The notes: a model not told the origin generated them from the sequence alone. Shown: positions 25,924-36,004, counted from the stretch's first letter. The stretch is 64,000 nucleotides of DNA from an uncultured Terriglobales bacterium (GCA_955652395.1 CATPBJ010000184.1:1-64000); one strand, 5' to 3'. Numbers and translations: made by a program.

Positions 25924-26838
25924 TTGCCTGATCCCGTTCTGCTAATTCATGGCGGTGCGTGGTCCATTCCGGATGACATGGTCGAGGCCCATCTCAATGG
26001 CGTGCACAATGCCCTGGCTGCGGGTTGGCGGATGCTTGCACGAGGCGGGGCGGCGCTTGACGCGGTTGAGGAAGCTGTAGTCATCATGGAAGACGACGAG
26101 ACCTTTGATGCCGGCCGGGGCAGTTTTCTCAATCGCGATGGCAAAGTGCAACTGGATGCGCTCATCATGGACGGCTCTACTTTGCGTGCCGGCGGGGTTG
26201 GGTGTGTCGAGCGCTTGCGCAATCCGGTTCGTGCCGCGCGCAAGATTCTGAGCGATAGCCCGCATGTTTACTTTGTCGCTGAGGGCGCGGAGCGGTTCGC
26301 GGCGGAACATGGCATTCCGCTATGTCGCAATGAAGATCTGATCATTCCGCGCGAGGTTGAGCGTCTGCGGGGATTTCAGGCGCGGGCTGCGGACGCGAAC
26401 GTTGATCTGTTTGCGCCCACCATTTCTCACGACACCGTCGGCGCGGTGGCATTGGACGGCAGCGGCAACATTTCTGCCGCAACTTCGACCGGGGGCACTC
26501 TTAATAAGGCTCCGGGGCGGCTGGGGGATTCTTCGCTCATTGGATGTGGGTGCTACGCGGACAACCAGACCGCCGCCGCGTCGACCACGGGCTGGGGCGA
26601 GCCAATCATGAAGCTGGTGCTGGCCAAGTGGGCCGCGGACCACGTGGCCACCGGCAGTTTACCGGAGTGGGTGGCGGCGGAGGCGATCAACTATTTGAAA
26701 GACCGGGTCAACGGGCACGGCGGAATGATCCTGCTCGATGCTCTGGGGCGTTTTGGCATCGCGCATAACACGCCGCGCATGGCGTGGGCGCTTAAGACAT
26801 CAAAGCATGAGAGTTACGGGATCGAGAGGAAGAATTGA
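25924..26838 (+). CDS. Isoaspartyl peptidase / L-asparaginase (Ntn hydrolase)
   Basis: This plant-type asparaginase family member is a self-cleaving N-terminal-nucleophile hydrolase. The 304 aa show LLIHGGAWSIPDD, the glycine-rich FDAGRGSFLNRDGKVQLDAL and the autocleavage site HDTVGAVALD, in which Thr would become the nucleophile. ATSTGGTLNKAPGRLGDSSL follows. The start is a TTG with GAGGA eight bases upstream. Confidence 0.93.
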   Translation: MPDPVLLIHGGAWSIPDDMVEAHLNGVHNALAAGWRMLARGGAALDAVEEAVVIMEDDETFDAGRGSFLNRDGKVQLDALIMDGSTLRAGGVGCVERLRNPVRAARKILSDSPHVYFVAEGAERFAAEHGIPLCRNEDLIIPREVERLRGFQARAADANVDLFAPTISHDTVGAVALDGSGNISAATSTGGTLNKAPGRLGDSSLIGCGCYADNQTAAASTTGWGEPIMKLVLAKWAADHVATGSLPEWVAAEAINYLKDRVNGHGGMILLDALGRFGIAHNTPRMAWALKTSKHESYGIERKN

Positions 26839-26843
26839 CTGCC

Positions 26844-26878
26844 GTTCCCGGTTGTCAGTGCCGAGTTGTCAGTGCTAA
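26844..26878. repeat. Five-heptad array after the asparaginase gene
   Basis: GTTCCCG, GTTGTCA, GTGCCGA, GTTGTCA and GTGCTAA follow in phase a few bases after the stop codon. Confidence 0.7.
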
Positions 26879-27047
26879 CTAAGCCAATTACCGTCAGTGA
26901 TTTAGCTTGATTTCGTCTCCCTGTCTGATGTAAAAACCCTGCGGCGTTTGCGTGTCCGAAAACGTGCTCGTTCAATTCCTGCCTACGAAGGGCGATCGCA
27001 GCCAGCTGCGAGAACCCACGGTCCTTCGGTCTTCGGAGATAACTTCT

Positions 27048-30000
27048 ATGGCGGTGCGAAAGCTCGTCTCAGTTGCGTGTCTGGTCGTGATGCTCGCTGC
27101 GCTAGGTTTTGCTCAGGGAGCTTCAACCGGCGATCTGCATATCACCGTCAAGGACCCGAAGGGCGGCCTGGTGACCAACGCCAGCGTCTCGGCGCGAGAT
27201 GAGACCAAAGGACTGGAGCGCGCGACCAACGAGAATACCGACGGCCAGTACCACATTTTGTTGCTGCCTCCCGGACAGTACACGGTGGCGGTACAAGCAC
27301 CTGGTTTTGCTACGGCTACCGTGAAGGACGTTGCCATCACCGTGGGACAACTGGCGGAAATTCCCATCACGCTGTCGGTAGCCGGAACTCAGGAAGTGAT
27401 CGATGTGAGTTCGGCAGCGGAACTGGTGGAAACGCAACGTACCTCTTCGACCGACACCATCGACCAGAAGCGCATCGACAATCTTCCGATCAACGGGCGA
27501 AATTACATTAATTTCGCTCTCACCGACTCGCAGGTGTTGCGCGACAACGCGCCCAGTATTGGGGCGGCTCCCACCTCCGGCCTCAACATGAGCGGGCAGC
27601 GGGCCCGGGCCAACCTGGTGAATGTCGACGGCGCCGATGCCACCGACAACTCCACCAACGGCGTTCGCTCCACGGTTTCGCAAGAGGCGGTGCAGGAGTT
27701 CCAGATCATCACCAACGGCTACGCGCCGGAATATGGCAGGGCGTCCGGGGGCGTAGTGAACATTATTACTCGCTCCGGATCGAACGACTTCCACGGGGAC
27801 GTTTATGGCTATTTGCGCAACCGTAATTTTCAGGCGGTCAATCCGTTCAGCACGGTTCCCGATCCGGCTTATACGCGGGTGCAGGCGGGAACGGCATTTG
27901 GCGGGCCGATCAGGAAAGACAAGACGTTTTATTACTTTTCCTATGAAGTTACGCGGCGCCACGAAACCGGGTTCTCCAGCGTAGGCGCTCCCAATGGAAC
28001 CTTTGGCATGGTGAACTTTGACGCTTCTCAAGTGTTCGTCGCGCCGCCGGGGTCGGGTTTCAACATCCAGGCCACCCCGCAACAGGCGGCATATTTCCAG
28101 CAGACGTTGCCCGCTGCCCTGGCGCAACTAGGGGCCATCAATCCACTTCTGGCCGCCGGTTATGGTAAGGAGGCGGCACTGTACGCGGCGTTTGTGGGGG
28201 GCTCGTCGGGGATCGCACTCAACGGAACCTATCCGGCTTCTTTCGCGGCGCTCGAAGGCAGCGTGATCCCAGGCCTGGCCGATACTCCTACCCCGCTGAC
28301 CCAATTCATCACTTCCTGCAACGTGGCGCCCACTATCGCCAACCCCACCGGAAACCGGTTGTGCCACGGATTGCCGAATACTTTCCTCGGCTTTGTGCCG
28401 CAGGCGGGAAACTATCCGATTTTTGAGGGCACAAGCCTGTACTCGCTGCGTCTGGACCACAACCTGACGAGGAACAACCGGCTGACAATTCGCGCCAACG
28501 TCAGCCCCAGCACGGTCACTGGCATTCAGGTGAACGGCGAAAACCAGACCTACGGGCAGAACGCATTCTCGCGCACCTCCTCGCAAACCTACCGCGACGT
28601 GACCGGCGTGGTGCAGGACACCATGACGATCGGCACCAACAAGGTCAACGAATTTCGCTTCCAGTACGCTCGTCGCGGATTGCAGTATTTCTACTCCGAC
28701 GCGCACGGCGGTTCCAACGTGGCCTCGAACATTCCGGGCTTCGGTTTTGTCGGCCGCGAGCCCTATTCATTCATTCAGCGGGTCGAGCAGCGCTATCAGT
28801 TCACCGACAACTTTTCCTGGACGATTGGCCGGCACGACACCAAGTTCGGTGCGGACTTCAACTATATTCCTCTTTCCGCCACCTTCACCGTGAACTATGG
28901 CGGTGTTTATGGCTTCAGTTCATTGAGCGCGGTAGACGTGGGCTTTTCCAATGCGTGCGCCAACAACGGCGCGCCGGCCGCGCTGTGCCCTGATTTTCCC
29001 GGCTTCACGGGGTTGCAGGCTTTCGGCTTGGGCATTCCCAGCACGCTGGTGCAAGGCATCGGCAATCCGAAGGACAGCTTTTCCAACCGGCCGCTGGGCG
29101 TATTCTGGCAGGATTCCTTCCGGGCCCGACACAATCTGACGTTCAATCTGGGGGTGCGCTATGACATCGAGTTCCCGCCCAAGTTCACCCAACCCGACGC
29201 TCTGGCTCTCGCAGCCTACAACCGGTTAGGCCTGCAGAAAGGCATCCAGACTGACACCAACAACATTCAGCCCCGCTTCGGCGTGGCCTGGGACCCCAGA
29301 GGGGACGGCAAGATGGTGGTGCGCGCCTCCTATGGCCTGTTCTACGATCACCCCCTGCTCGGGTTGTACTTCCTGGGCGACGCTTCCGACGGTTCCAAGA
29401 GCGGACAGTTGCTGTTTCTGGGAGCGGCTCCCTGCGACCTAAATGCGGCGCATGCGGGAGCAGGGAGCCTGAATGCGACCAACATATTCCAGGGTATCCT
29501 GACCACGAATACATGTTTGCCCGTAATTCCCGGGTACCAGCCAAACCAGCAGCGCTTTGATCCCTCAAACGCCAACCTGTTCATCAACCAGAACTATCTG
29601 ACTGCCTCGCCCTTTCCGGTAGCTTTCCAGCCCTTCGGCTATCCCCAAGGCAAAGATTTTGTCTACGCCTATGCCCAGCAGGCAAACCTGACCCTGGAAG
29701 AGGATCTGGGACACAATATGTCATTCAGCCTGGCCTACAACTTCAACGGCGGACGCCACCTGAACCGCCCCATCAATGCCAACACCACGCGTGGCGATCT
29801 GGCTGTGAGAAATTGGCAGGTGGCCCTCAACGATCCAACGTCAAATGCGGCCGCCGGGCCGCTTTCTGTCGGCGCCGGCCCGGCACCATGCGGATTCGTC
29901 GGTGGCGTGCCCTGGGTCTCTGCCGCTCTGACGAATTTCTTTCGGCCAGGCGGCCTGAACCCCGCTATCGCCAGGGCATTGATTGGCACGCCTGCGCAGG

Positions 30001-30866
30001 GCTGCATCAATGCGGCTCTGGCGATTTTGCAGCAGGCAGGGCTTAGCACAGCGTGTGATCCCTCGACCACGGGACTGGCTGGTTGCGTCCCGTTCAGCGA
30101 CATGGATGCTAACTACTCCAATGGGAGCTCGATCTACCACGGGCTGACCGCCAATCTAAAAAAACGCTTTGGCAATCACTACGAATTCCTGGCGTCGTAT
30201 ACCTGGTCGCACGCCATTGACGACTCCACTGACTTGCAATCTCCGCTGGCGCCACAGGACAGTTATTTCCCGAGTCAAGAGCGTTCGACGTCATTGTTTG
30301 ACCAGCGTCACCGCTTGGTATTCAGCGGCGTATACCAGAGCGGCAAGCTCACCGGCTCGGGCTTTGCCAGCCGCTTTTTCAGCAACTGGACCTTCGCGCC
30401 GATCCTGGAAGTCGCTTCCGGCCGGCCGTTCAACATCATCACTGGCAGCCCGGCGGATAACTTCCAGTTTTCGCCCAGCACCAGCCGCCCCAACGTGGTG
30501 GCTGCGGGCGCGCCGCCAACTCCGTGCGGACCGACGGTCGCTTCGAAGTTCTCGCCCACGGGATTTTTCCAGGAGGCGTGCTATGTCCAATTTGCCGCGC
30601 CGGGCACCACGCCGACGCTGCAAGCGCTTGATGGCAATCTCAGCCGCAACGCCGGGGTGAGGCCGTGGACGGTGTACAACGATCTACGGGTGTCCCGGCG
30701 GATCAACTTCGGGGAACGCATAAGCGCGGACTTGATCGCAGACATTTTCAATCTGGCGAACAAGTACAACGTGGCTGACGTGAACCCATTGTTCACCAGT
30801 GCGGGACAGGCGACCGCGGCCTCGGATCCCCGCCAGTTTCAATTCGCGATGAAGCTGAACTGGTAA
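27048..30866 (+). CDS. TonB-dependent receptor with carboxypeptidase-regulatory domain (Oar-like)
   Basis: This is a 1272-aa outer-membrane receptor of the kind amplified in acidobacteria. It has a signal peptide (SVACLVVMLAALGFAQG), a CarboxypepD-regulatory beta-sandwich (residues 25-105; TKGLERATNENTDGQYHILL), a plug (IDNLPINGRNYINFAL, SGGVVNIITRSGSNDFHGDV) and a long C-terminal barrel ending in FQFAMKLNW. The ATG at 27048 has GGAG nine bases upstream and gives the signal peptide; the track start adds 32 unlikely residues. The ligand is unknown. Confidence 0.95.
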   Translation: MAVRKLVSVACLVVMLAALGFAQGASTGDLHITVKDPKGGLVTNASVSARDETKGLERATNENTDGQYHILLLPPGQYTVAVQAPGFATATVKDVAITVGQLAEIPITLSVAGTQEVIDVSSAAELVETQRTSSTDTIDQKRIDNLPINGRNYINFALTDSQVLRDNAPSIGAAPTSGLNMSGQRARANLVNVDGADATDNSTNGVRSTVSQEAVQEFQIITNGYAPEYGRASGGVVNIITRSGSNDFHGDVYGYLRNRNFQAVNPFSTVPDPAYTRVQAGTAFGGPIRKDKTFYYFSYEVTRRHETGFSSVGAPNGTFGMVNFDASQVFVAPPGSGFNIQATPQQAAYFQQTLPAALAQLGAINPLLAAGYGKEAALYAAFVGGSSGIALNGTYPASFAALEGSVIPGLADTPTPLTQFITSCNVAPTIANPTGNRLCHGLPNTFLGFVPQAGNYPIFEGTSLYSLRLDHNLTRNNRLTIRANVSPSTVTGIQVNGENQTYGQNAFSRTSSQTYRDVTGVVQDTMTIGTNKVNEFRFQYARRGLQYFYSDAHGGSNVASNIPGFGFVGREPYSFIQRVEQRYQFTDNFSWTIGRHDTKFGADFNYIPLSATFTVNYGGVYGFSSLSAVDVGFSNACANNGAPAALCPDFPGFTGLQAFGLGIPSTLVQGIGNPKDSFSNRPLGVFWQDSFRARHNLTFNLGVRYDIEFPPKFTQPDALALAAYNRLGLQKGIQTDTNNIQPRFGVAWDPRGDGKMVVRASYGLFYDHPLLGLYFLGDASDGSKSGQLLFLGAAPCDLNAAHAGAGSLNATNIFQGILTTNTCLPVIPGYQPNQQRFDPSNANLFINQNYLTASPFPVAFQPFGYPQGKDFVYAYAQQANLTLEEDLGHNMSFSLAYNFNGGRHLNRPINANTTRGDLAVRNWQVALNDPTSNAAAGPLSVGAGPAPCGFVGGVPWVSAALTNFFRPGGLNPAIARALIGTPAQGCINAALAILQQAGLSTACDPSTTGLAGCVPFSDMDANYSNGSSIYHGLTANLKKRFGNHYEFLASYTWSHAIDDSTDLQSPLAPQDSYFPSQERSTSLFDQRHRLVFSGVYQSGKLTGSGFASRFFSNWTFAPILEVASGRPFNIITGSPADNFQFSPSTSRPNVVAAGAPPTPCGPTVASKFSPTGFFQEACYVQFAAPGTTPTLQALDGNLSRNAGVRPWTVYNDLRVSRRINFGERISADLIADIFNLANKYNVADVNPLFTSAGQATAASDPRQFQFAMKLNW

Positions 30867-30869
30867 GGC

Positions 30870-31191
30870 GGACGCCGGACCTCGGACATGAACTTCTCTA
30901 TGTCATGGTGAGCGGAGGTTGAGTGGCCGCTTACGGCCGCTCATCCGCAGTCGAAGCACCCCTATTCCCTTCTCGAGTGCCTTCTGGCGCGAAGCTGATC
31001 CTCATTCCGATATGTGAGCGGCCGGATTGGACCCATTTATCTTTATGCCGCTTGCTCTGTCGCCCAGTCGCATAAGGGAACAGGGGTCGTTCGACTCTCC
31101 GCTTCTTCCCAAGCGAAGAAGCGGCTTCGCTCAGGATGACATGGAGAGCTGGGGCCGAGGTCTGACGTCCGACGCCCGACCTCCGGCGTCT
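30870..31191. repeat. Repeat-filled spacer after the TonB receptor
   Basis: This 370-bp gap holds no gene. Three heptads (GGACGCC, GGACCTC, GGACATG) start at 30870 and five (GAGGTCT, GACGTCC, GACGCCC, GACCTCC, GGCGTCT) end at 31191, in opposed orientation. Between them are two copies of a dispersed family recognisable by GCAGTCGAAGCACCCCTATT (about 30952) and TTCGACTCTCCGC...CTCAGGATGACA (about 31089-31142). Confidence 0.7.
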
Positions 31192-31237
31192 GCTAGACTG
31201 GTTTTCTATTCTTGGCGCTTGCCGGAGACTCCCTCAA

Positions 31238-31897
31238 ATGTCTGAAACCCATGCACCCACGGCGCGGACGCGTGTCGTCCGCGAGGCTCATCGTGGGGTT
31301 TATGAGCGCGCGGCCGCTTACCAGATTCTCGATGAAGGCTTCATCTGTCACGTCGGTTTCACAGTGGACGAGCAGCCGTTTGTGATTCCGACCGCTTACG
31401 GACGATCGGGGGACAATCTCTATATTCACGGCTCGGCGGCCAGCCGGATGCTGCGCAATCTCGACAAGGGCATTCCAATGTGCATCACCGTGACGCTTCT
31501 CGAGGGCCTGGTGCTGGCTCGCTCGATTTTCAATCACTCGATGAATTATCGTTCGGTGGTCGTACTGGGCACGGCGGTTGCAGTGCAAGACGTGAAAGAA
31601 AAACTTGAAGCTTTGAAACTGCTTTCTGAGCATATCTTGCCCGGGCGCTGGGCGGAATCACGTCAGCCCAACGAGAGAGAACTCAAGCAGACGCTGGTGA
31701 TGCGGTTGCCGATCGAGGAATTTTCCGCGAAAGTGAGGCAAGGGCCGCCGATTGACGACGAAGATGACTACGCGTTCCCAACCTGGGCCGGAGTGATTCC
31801 GCTGGAGATGGTCCCGGGTGCGGCGATCGACGATCCGCGGCTGGATCCGAACAGACCGGTGCCTGCCTATGCGCGCGCGTATTCGCGCAAGCGGTAG
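31238..31897 (+). CDS. Pyridoxamine-5'-phosphate-oxidase-like flavin-binding protein
   Basis: The 219-aa protein resembles the NimA/FMN-binding split-barrel family: RAAAYQILDEGFICHVGF, QPFVIPTAYGRSGDNLYIHG, SAASRMLRNL, and the C-terminal WAGVIPLEM. Such proteins bind FMN or a related cofactor and often act as reductases; the substrate cannot be told. GGAGA precedes the ATG. Confidence 0.85.
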   Translation: MSETHAPTARTRVVREAHRGVYERAAAYQILDEGFICHVGFTVDEQPFVIPTAYGRSGDNLYIHGSAASRMLRNLDKGIPMCITVTLLEGLVLARSIFNHSMNYRSVVVLGTAVAVQDVKEKLEALKLLSEHILPGRWAESRQPNERELKQTLVMRLPIEEFSAKVRQGPPIDDEDDYAFPTWAGVIPLEMVPGAAIDDPRLDPNRPVPAYARAYSRKR

Positions 31898-32010
31898 CTC
31901 GAAGGCCAAAAAAATCAACCACGCGTTTCGCGGATTTACGCGGATCAAATCTGATTCGATGGTTGAAACGCGCCAAATCGAAAATCTACAATCAAGAATC
32001 TGAAATCTTT

Positions 32011-32430
32011 TTAGTTCGTGGGGTGGGTTTCGTATTCTGAGGTTGTCATGTCGGGTTCGTTTTGTTCGCACTGCCGAATTTCCAAAATACGTGACGTCAC
32101 GATCGGTGTGCGATAACCAGGATGCCGGAATTCCAGGTGCATTCCTCGGCCGACAAAACCTATCTTAAGCATCGAGCCGCCCCAGGAGGAACCTTCGATT
32201 CTCACCAGCACGGGCTCGGGACAGAATGCAGGATGACCCCAAATCCAAGCCTCGCCCCGCCCGCGATGCACCACCGTATACCAGCGATGCTGCGTCTGAA
32301 TCTGCAGCATGGCCCGGGCAGGAATATCCTCGAGAAAGGCGCCACCTTGAATCTCCGACTCAACGATGTTGCGGTTCACGGCATCGTCGAGATTGGGATG
32401 ACAACGAAAGAACTGCGGGCAGGTGTCCAC
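32011..32430 (-). CDS. Conserved-looking hypothetical protein, about 139 aa
   Basis: The protein is beta-rich with [40 protein letters not shown] and [19 protein letters not shown]. No signal peptide or membrane helix is visible. Codon use looks normal for the window, so I take it as a real gene. The first residues are uncertain and the function is not recognised. Confidence 0.55.
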   Translation of the reverse strand: MDTCPQFFRCHPNLDDAVNRNIVESEIQGGAFLEDIPARAMLQIQTQHRWYTVVHRGRGEAWIWGHPAFCPEPVLVRIEGSSWGGSMLKIGFVGRGMHLEFRHPGYRTPIVTSRILEIRQCEQNEPDMTTSEYETHPTN

Positions 32431-32489
32431 CGAGTCCCCCTGTACCTAGATCGAGTATAAACCTGCGATGCAAAATGAAAAGCGTCATT

Positions 32490-32638
32490 GGTACTAGTCT
32501 GCCCGGGTACTAGTCTGCCGGTTCCCGGTTCAAACCTCTTGCATGGTGGGAGGGGCCGCGAGTATCATGCCGCCCCTGTCCCTAAAGTAACGGAGAGTAC
32601 CTCATTACGGATTGACCCTTCAAATTCGTGGAGAGTAC
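32490..32638. repeat. Two direct-repeat pairs upstream of the lytic transglycosylase
   Basis: GGTACTAGTCTGCC occurs at 32490-32503 and 32506-32519. A second pair shares GGAGAGTAC followed by TCATTA, at 32592-32600 and 32630-32638. Both lie in the leader region of the gene at 32719. Confidence 0.6.
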
Positions 32639-32718
32639 GATTCATTATCTCAGGAGGCTGCGCTGCCCGAAGTAACCCCGGACAGGCAGTGCAATGGGCT
32701 TGTAAGTCATAGATAAAT

Positions 32719-34653
32719 ATGGGGACGAAGAAGCTCAACCTGTTGACTACGACCCTGGTGGCGCTGCTTCTGGCCGGCACGGCCTGTCATACCGAGCAGG
32801 GCCAGGCGAAGCTCCCAGCACCCCAAGCTAATGCTCCGGCGCTGACTGCCGCAGTTCCAGCAGTTCCAGCGTCCGGGCCTCAGGAACTATCGGATTCGAA
32901 GCCAGCTACTCCCGAACCAGTCCAAACTGCTCCCCAGCCCAAGCCCGATCCTGTGGCTAATGTGATTGCGAATGCTGAGAAGGAATATCGGGCGGGAGAG
33001 GATAAGTTTAAGGCCGGAGACCTGGAAGCAGCCAAGCGGAATTTTGATCACGCGGTTGACCTGCTGCTGCAAAGTCCTGCCGAGATTCGCTCGGATGAAC
33101 GGGTGCAGCATGAACTGGAGCGAGTTCTCGAAGGTGTAAACCGCCCGGAACTGGCTGCCCTGCAGTCGGACAACCCGGCACCGCAACAGAAAGCGCAGCC
33201 TGCGCCGATTGATGAAGTCAACGAGGTCACGCCTCCGGTTGACCCCAACGTCAAAGCGCGTGCCGAAGCCGAGATCAAGGCTACGCACTCAGACCTGCCG
33301 CTCATGTTGACTGACCAAGTGGCAGGCTACATCAATTATTTTTCCACCACCAAGGGACACGAGACGCTGCAGCATGCCCTGGAGCGCGGCGGGCGCTATC
33401 GAGAAATGATTGAGAGCACGCTGCGGGAGCAGGGCGTTCCCCAGGAACTGATCTATCTGGCCCAGGCAGAGTCCGGTTTCCACCCTCTTGCGCTATCGCG
33501 GGTAGGGGCCCGCGGCATGTGGCAGTTCATGTCCAGTCGCGCGCGGGGCTATGGTTTGCAGCACAATTTATGGGTTGATGAGCGCCAGGACCCGGAAAAA
33601 TCCACTCGCGCCGCTGCCCATCATCTGAAAGATCTGTACAACCAGTTTGGCGACTGGTATCTGGCCATGGCCGCGTACAATTCCGGACCGGGCACGGTGC
33701 AGAGTGCGGTCAAACGCACTGGATACGCCGATTTCTGGGAGCTCTACAGGCGCAATGTGCTGCCCAAGGAAACGCGCAACTACGTGCCAATCATTCTGGC
33801 CGTCACTATCATGGCCAAGAACCCGGCGCAGTATGGATTGGACGACGTCGTTCCGGAGCAGCCGGTTCCCTATGACGCGGTGAAGATCGACTATTCGGTC
33901 GACCTTCGTCTGGTCGCTCAGTGCGTCGATGTTTCGCCCGCCACCCTGCAGGACCTGAATCCCAGCCTGCTGCGTCTGACCACTCCCAAGGACCAGACCT
34001 TTGAGCTTCGTTTGCCGGTTGGCACCAGCGACCGCTACCTAGCGGCGATCGAACCCATCCCTCCGCAGATGCGGGTGTGGTGGCGCTATCATGAGGTGAC
34101 CGCAGGGGACACGCTGGCCTCGATTGCCCGCACCTATCGCACCAGCCCAAAGGCCATCGAAAAAGAGAACCATCTGCTGGGCGACGATGAAATGAAACCG
34201 GACAGCAAGCTTATTATCCCGATTCCGCCGGGCCAACATGCGGCCACCGAAGACGGCGCCAGCTACGCCCGCCACACTTCCCGTTACAAAGTGCGCCGGG
34301 GCGACACGGTTCAGACGGTGGCCGACAATTTCAGTCTTCCGCCCACCATGATCCGCCGCTGGAATCACCTCAGGGGAGACAGCTTGCGCGGCCGCCGTAT
34401 TGTGTACGTTCACCTGCCGGTAACCCCGAGCGCCCTGGCCAGCCAACCAGCGCCAGGGTCTAAGTCTAAATCCAATAGAGGCTTACACCCGACCACTTCA
34501 AAGACGGTACAGCGTTACAAAGTGCAGCCCGGCGAGACTCTGATCTCCATTGCCAGCACTCACCACACTACGGTCGAAGCCTTGAAGCGGGACAATGGCG
34601 GCTTGGCGATGCTGCGCCCCGGCATGGTTCTGGTAATCAAAGACGTCCGATAA
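32719..34653 (+). CDS. Lipoprotein lytic transglycosylase with three LysM domains (MltD-like)
   Basis: The 644-aa protein cleaves peptidoglycan glycan strands. It has a lipobox (LLAGTAC, Cys23), a proline-rich linker, and an SLT domain at about residues 215-340 with the catalytic Glu in YLAQAESGFHPLALS, GARGMWQFM and AMAAYNSGPG. LysM repeats start near 455 (EVTAGDTLASIARTY), 520 (KVRRGDTVQTVADNF) and 595 (KVQPGETLISIAST). The architecture matches E. coli MltD. Confidence 0.94.
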   Translation: MGTKKLNLLTTTLVALLLAGTACHTEQGQAKLPAPQANAPALTAAVPAVPASGPQELSDSKPATPEPVQTAPQPKPDPVANVIANAEKEYRAGEDKFKAGDLEAAKRNFDHAVDLLLQSPAEIRSDERVQHELERVLEGVNRPELAALQSDNPAPQQKAQPAPIDEVNEVTPPVDPNVKARAEAEIKATHSDLPLMLTDQVAGYINYFSTTKGHETLQHALERGGRYREMIESTLREQGVPQELIYLAQAESGFHPLALSRVGARGMWQFMSSRARGYGLQHNLWVDERQDPEKSTRAAAHHLKDLYNQFGDWYLAMAAYNSGPGTVQSAVKRTGYADFWELYRRNVLPKETRNYVPIILAVTIMAKNPAQYGLDDVVPEQPVPYDAVKIDYSVDLRLVAQCVDVSPATLQDLNPSLLRLTTPKDQTFELRLPVGTSDRYLAAIEPIPPQMRVWWRYHEVTAGDTLASIARTYRTSPKAIEKENHLLGDDEMKPDSKLIIPIPPGQHAATEDGASYARHTSRYKVRRGDTVQTVADNFSLPPTMIRRWNHLRGDSLRGRRIVYVHLPVTPSALASQPAPGSKSKSNRGLHPTTSKTVQRYKVQPGETLISIASTHHTTVEALKRDNGGLAMLRPGMVLVIKDVR

Positions 34654-34816
34654 AGGCGCGCTCCTGGGCGCAGGCTACCGGCTTCCAGCTCATCCCGGTA
34701 CAGGAAATTCCTGAAATGAAATACACTCGACCTCTGCTATTCCACTTTGCCGACTCGGTGTAATATGCAACCTGCGAACAGCTGGTTCTCTCTACGGTCT
34801 TGCGAAAACGCTGTGC

Positions 34817-34822
34817 TATAAT
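34817..34822 (+). promoter_or_regulatory. -10 box (TATAAT) upstream of the histone-like gene
   Basis: A perfect TATAAT lies 120 bp before the gene at 34943. TTGCGA upstream is only 11 bases away, too close for a normal -35 box. A short heptad-like run (GTTGTCA, GTTGTCT) lies near 34857. Confidence 0.45.
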
Positions 34823-34942
34823 CGCGCCCCGTTCAGCCAGCACGGTAGTCTTTCAGTTGTCAGTTGTCTTTATTATTCCCTTAGTACCCGCAGCGCTTGC
34901 CCAGCGGCCCGCGCCCGGCGCGGCCCAAAACCAGGAGGAAAG

Positions 34943-35335
34943 ATGATCTTTGACGATACCCTCTACGCACGTGACAACGAGATGGATGAATTCGGCGACA
35001 GCGGAGCCTACGGCGATTCGCTGGAAGAAGACTACGAGGAGGAAGAAGAGGAAGAGGAAGCTGAAATAGCGGGCGTGATCGAGCCGCAGCCGGAGCCGGT
35101 TACGCCAGCTCCAGCCGCCCCCCGACCCTCCGGTGGCGGAGGCTCGCCGAAGCCGCCGCGCAAACCAGCGGCAAAAAAACCTGCCAGGAAGAAGCCGGCC
35201 CGAAAAGTTGCCAAGAAGAAGCCGGCCAAGAAGAAGGCGGCGCGCAAGCCCGCAAAGAAAAAAGTCGCGAAAAAGCGGCCCGCACGCAAGGCTAAAAAGT
35301 CAGCCGGTCGCAAAGGCAAACGCGGTCGCCGGTAG
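34943..35335 (+). CDS. Histone H1-like protein with acidic N-terminus
   Basis: This 130-aa protein has two opposite halves. Residues 1-42 are strongly acidic, including the run EDYEEEEEEEEAE. After a Pro/Gly linker, residues 66-130 are a Lys/Ala/Arg/Pro tail (KKPARKKPARKVAKKKPAKK) like the C-terminus of histone H1 and bacterial AlgP or Hc1 proteins. The tail should bind DNA non-specifically and the acidic part may modulate it; that role is inferred. AGGAGG precedes the ATG. Confidence 0.85.
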   Translation: MIFDDTLYARDNEMDEFGDSGAYGDSLEEDYEEEEEEEEAEIAGVIEPQPEPVTPAPAAPRPSGGGGSPKPPRKPAAKKPARKKPARKVAKKKPAKKKAARKPAKKKVAKKRPARKAKKSAGRKGKRGRR

Positions 35336-35431
35336 GCGCAAACTCCGGTCCTCGCACTGATCGGGAGATTCGAGCAGGCGAGGACCACCTCAGCTTCCTG
35401 CAAATCGGTAGCGCTGCGGTCGATACCGACG

Positions 35432-36004
35432 CTATGCGGCTTTGGGCAGCGTCGTCGTTCCGGTCAGCTTGCGTATCCCCAGCGACATCATCACTCGCGC
35501 GACTCCGCTCATGATCATGCTCACACCCACGAGCGTGCCGATCGCCCAGGCCGAACTGGAAGGCCAGTGGAAACCGATGAACAGCGCCAGCAGCAGCGTC
35601 ACCAGCCCATCGAACAGCACCCATCCCGCCCCTCGCGCGGGGCGCAGGTTGAAGTAAAGTACGACATCCAGTACGCCTTCGATGAGAAACAGAGACGCCA
35701 GCAAGAGGGTCAATGAGGCCACTCCCAAAAGCGGATGCAGGAGCAGATATCCGCCAAAAGCGAAGTAGGCCAGACCCACCAGCAACTTCCAGATCATGCT
35801 ACCCGCGCCGTGAGCGTGAAATGCTACCACCAGATGAACGACACCGGCCAGAATGATCAGCCAGGCGATGAGCGCATTGACCGCTACCGCCGCGAGGAGC
35901 GGCGTGCCGAGGGCCACCACCCCAAACAGAATAAGCAGGACTCCCCATAGAATCGACCAGCCGGAAGCCTGCCGTAACAGTGAGCCCGGTGATTGTGCGA
36001 CCAT
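35432..36004 (-). CDS. HdeD-family membrane protein (DUF308)
   Basis: The 190-aa protein has six membrane helices in three DUF308 pairs, e.g. SILWGVLLILFGVVALGTP, LIAWLIILAGVVHLVVAF and LLGVASLTLLLASLFLIEGV. E. coli HdeD is linked to acid resistance; the role here is unknown. The start was moved to 36004 because AAGGAGG sits seven bases in front of that ATG; the track adds 31 unlikely residues. Confidence 0.9.
   Translation of the reverse strand: MVAQSPGSLLRQASGWSILWGVLLILFGVVALGTPLLAAVAVNALIAWLIILAGVVHLVVAFHAHGAGSMIWKLLVGLAYFAFGGYLLLHPLLGVASLTLLLASLFLIEGVLDVVLYFNLRPARGAGWVLFDGLVTLLLALFIGFHWPSSSAWAIGTLVGVSMIMSGVARVMMSLGIRKLTGTTTLPKAA

Noticed and set aside
27123-28127. 334-aa ORF on the minus strand
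   Set aside because: Antisense of the TonB receptor; Arg/Gly/His-rich shadow text.
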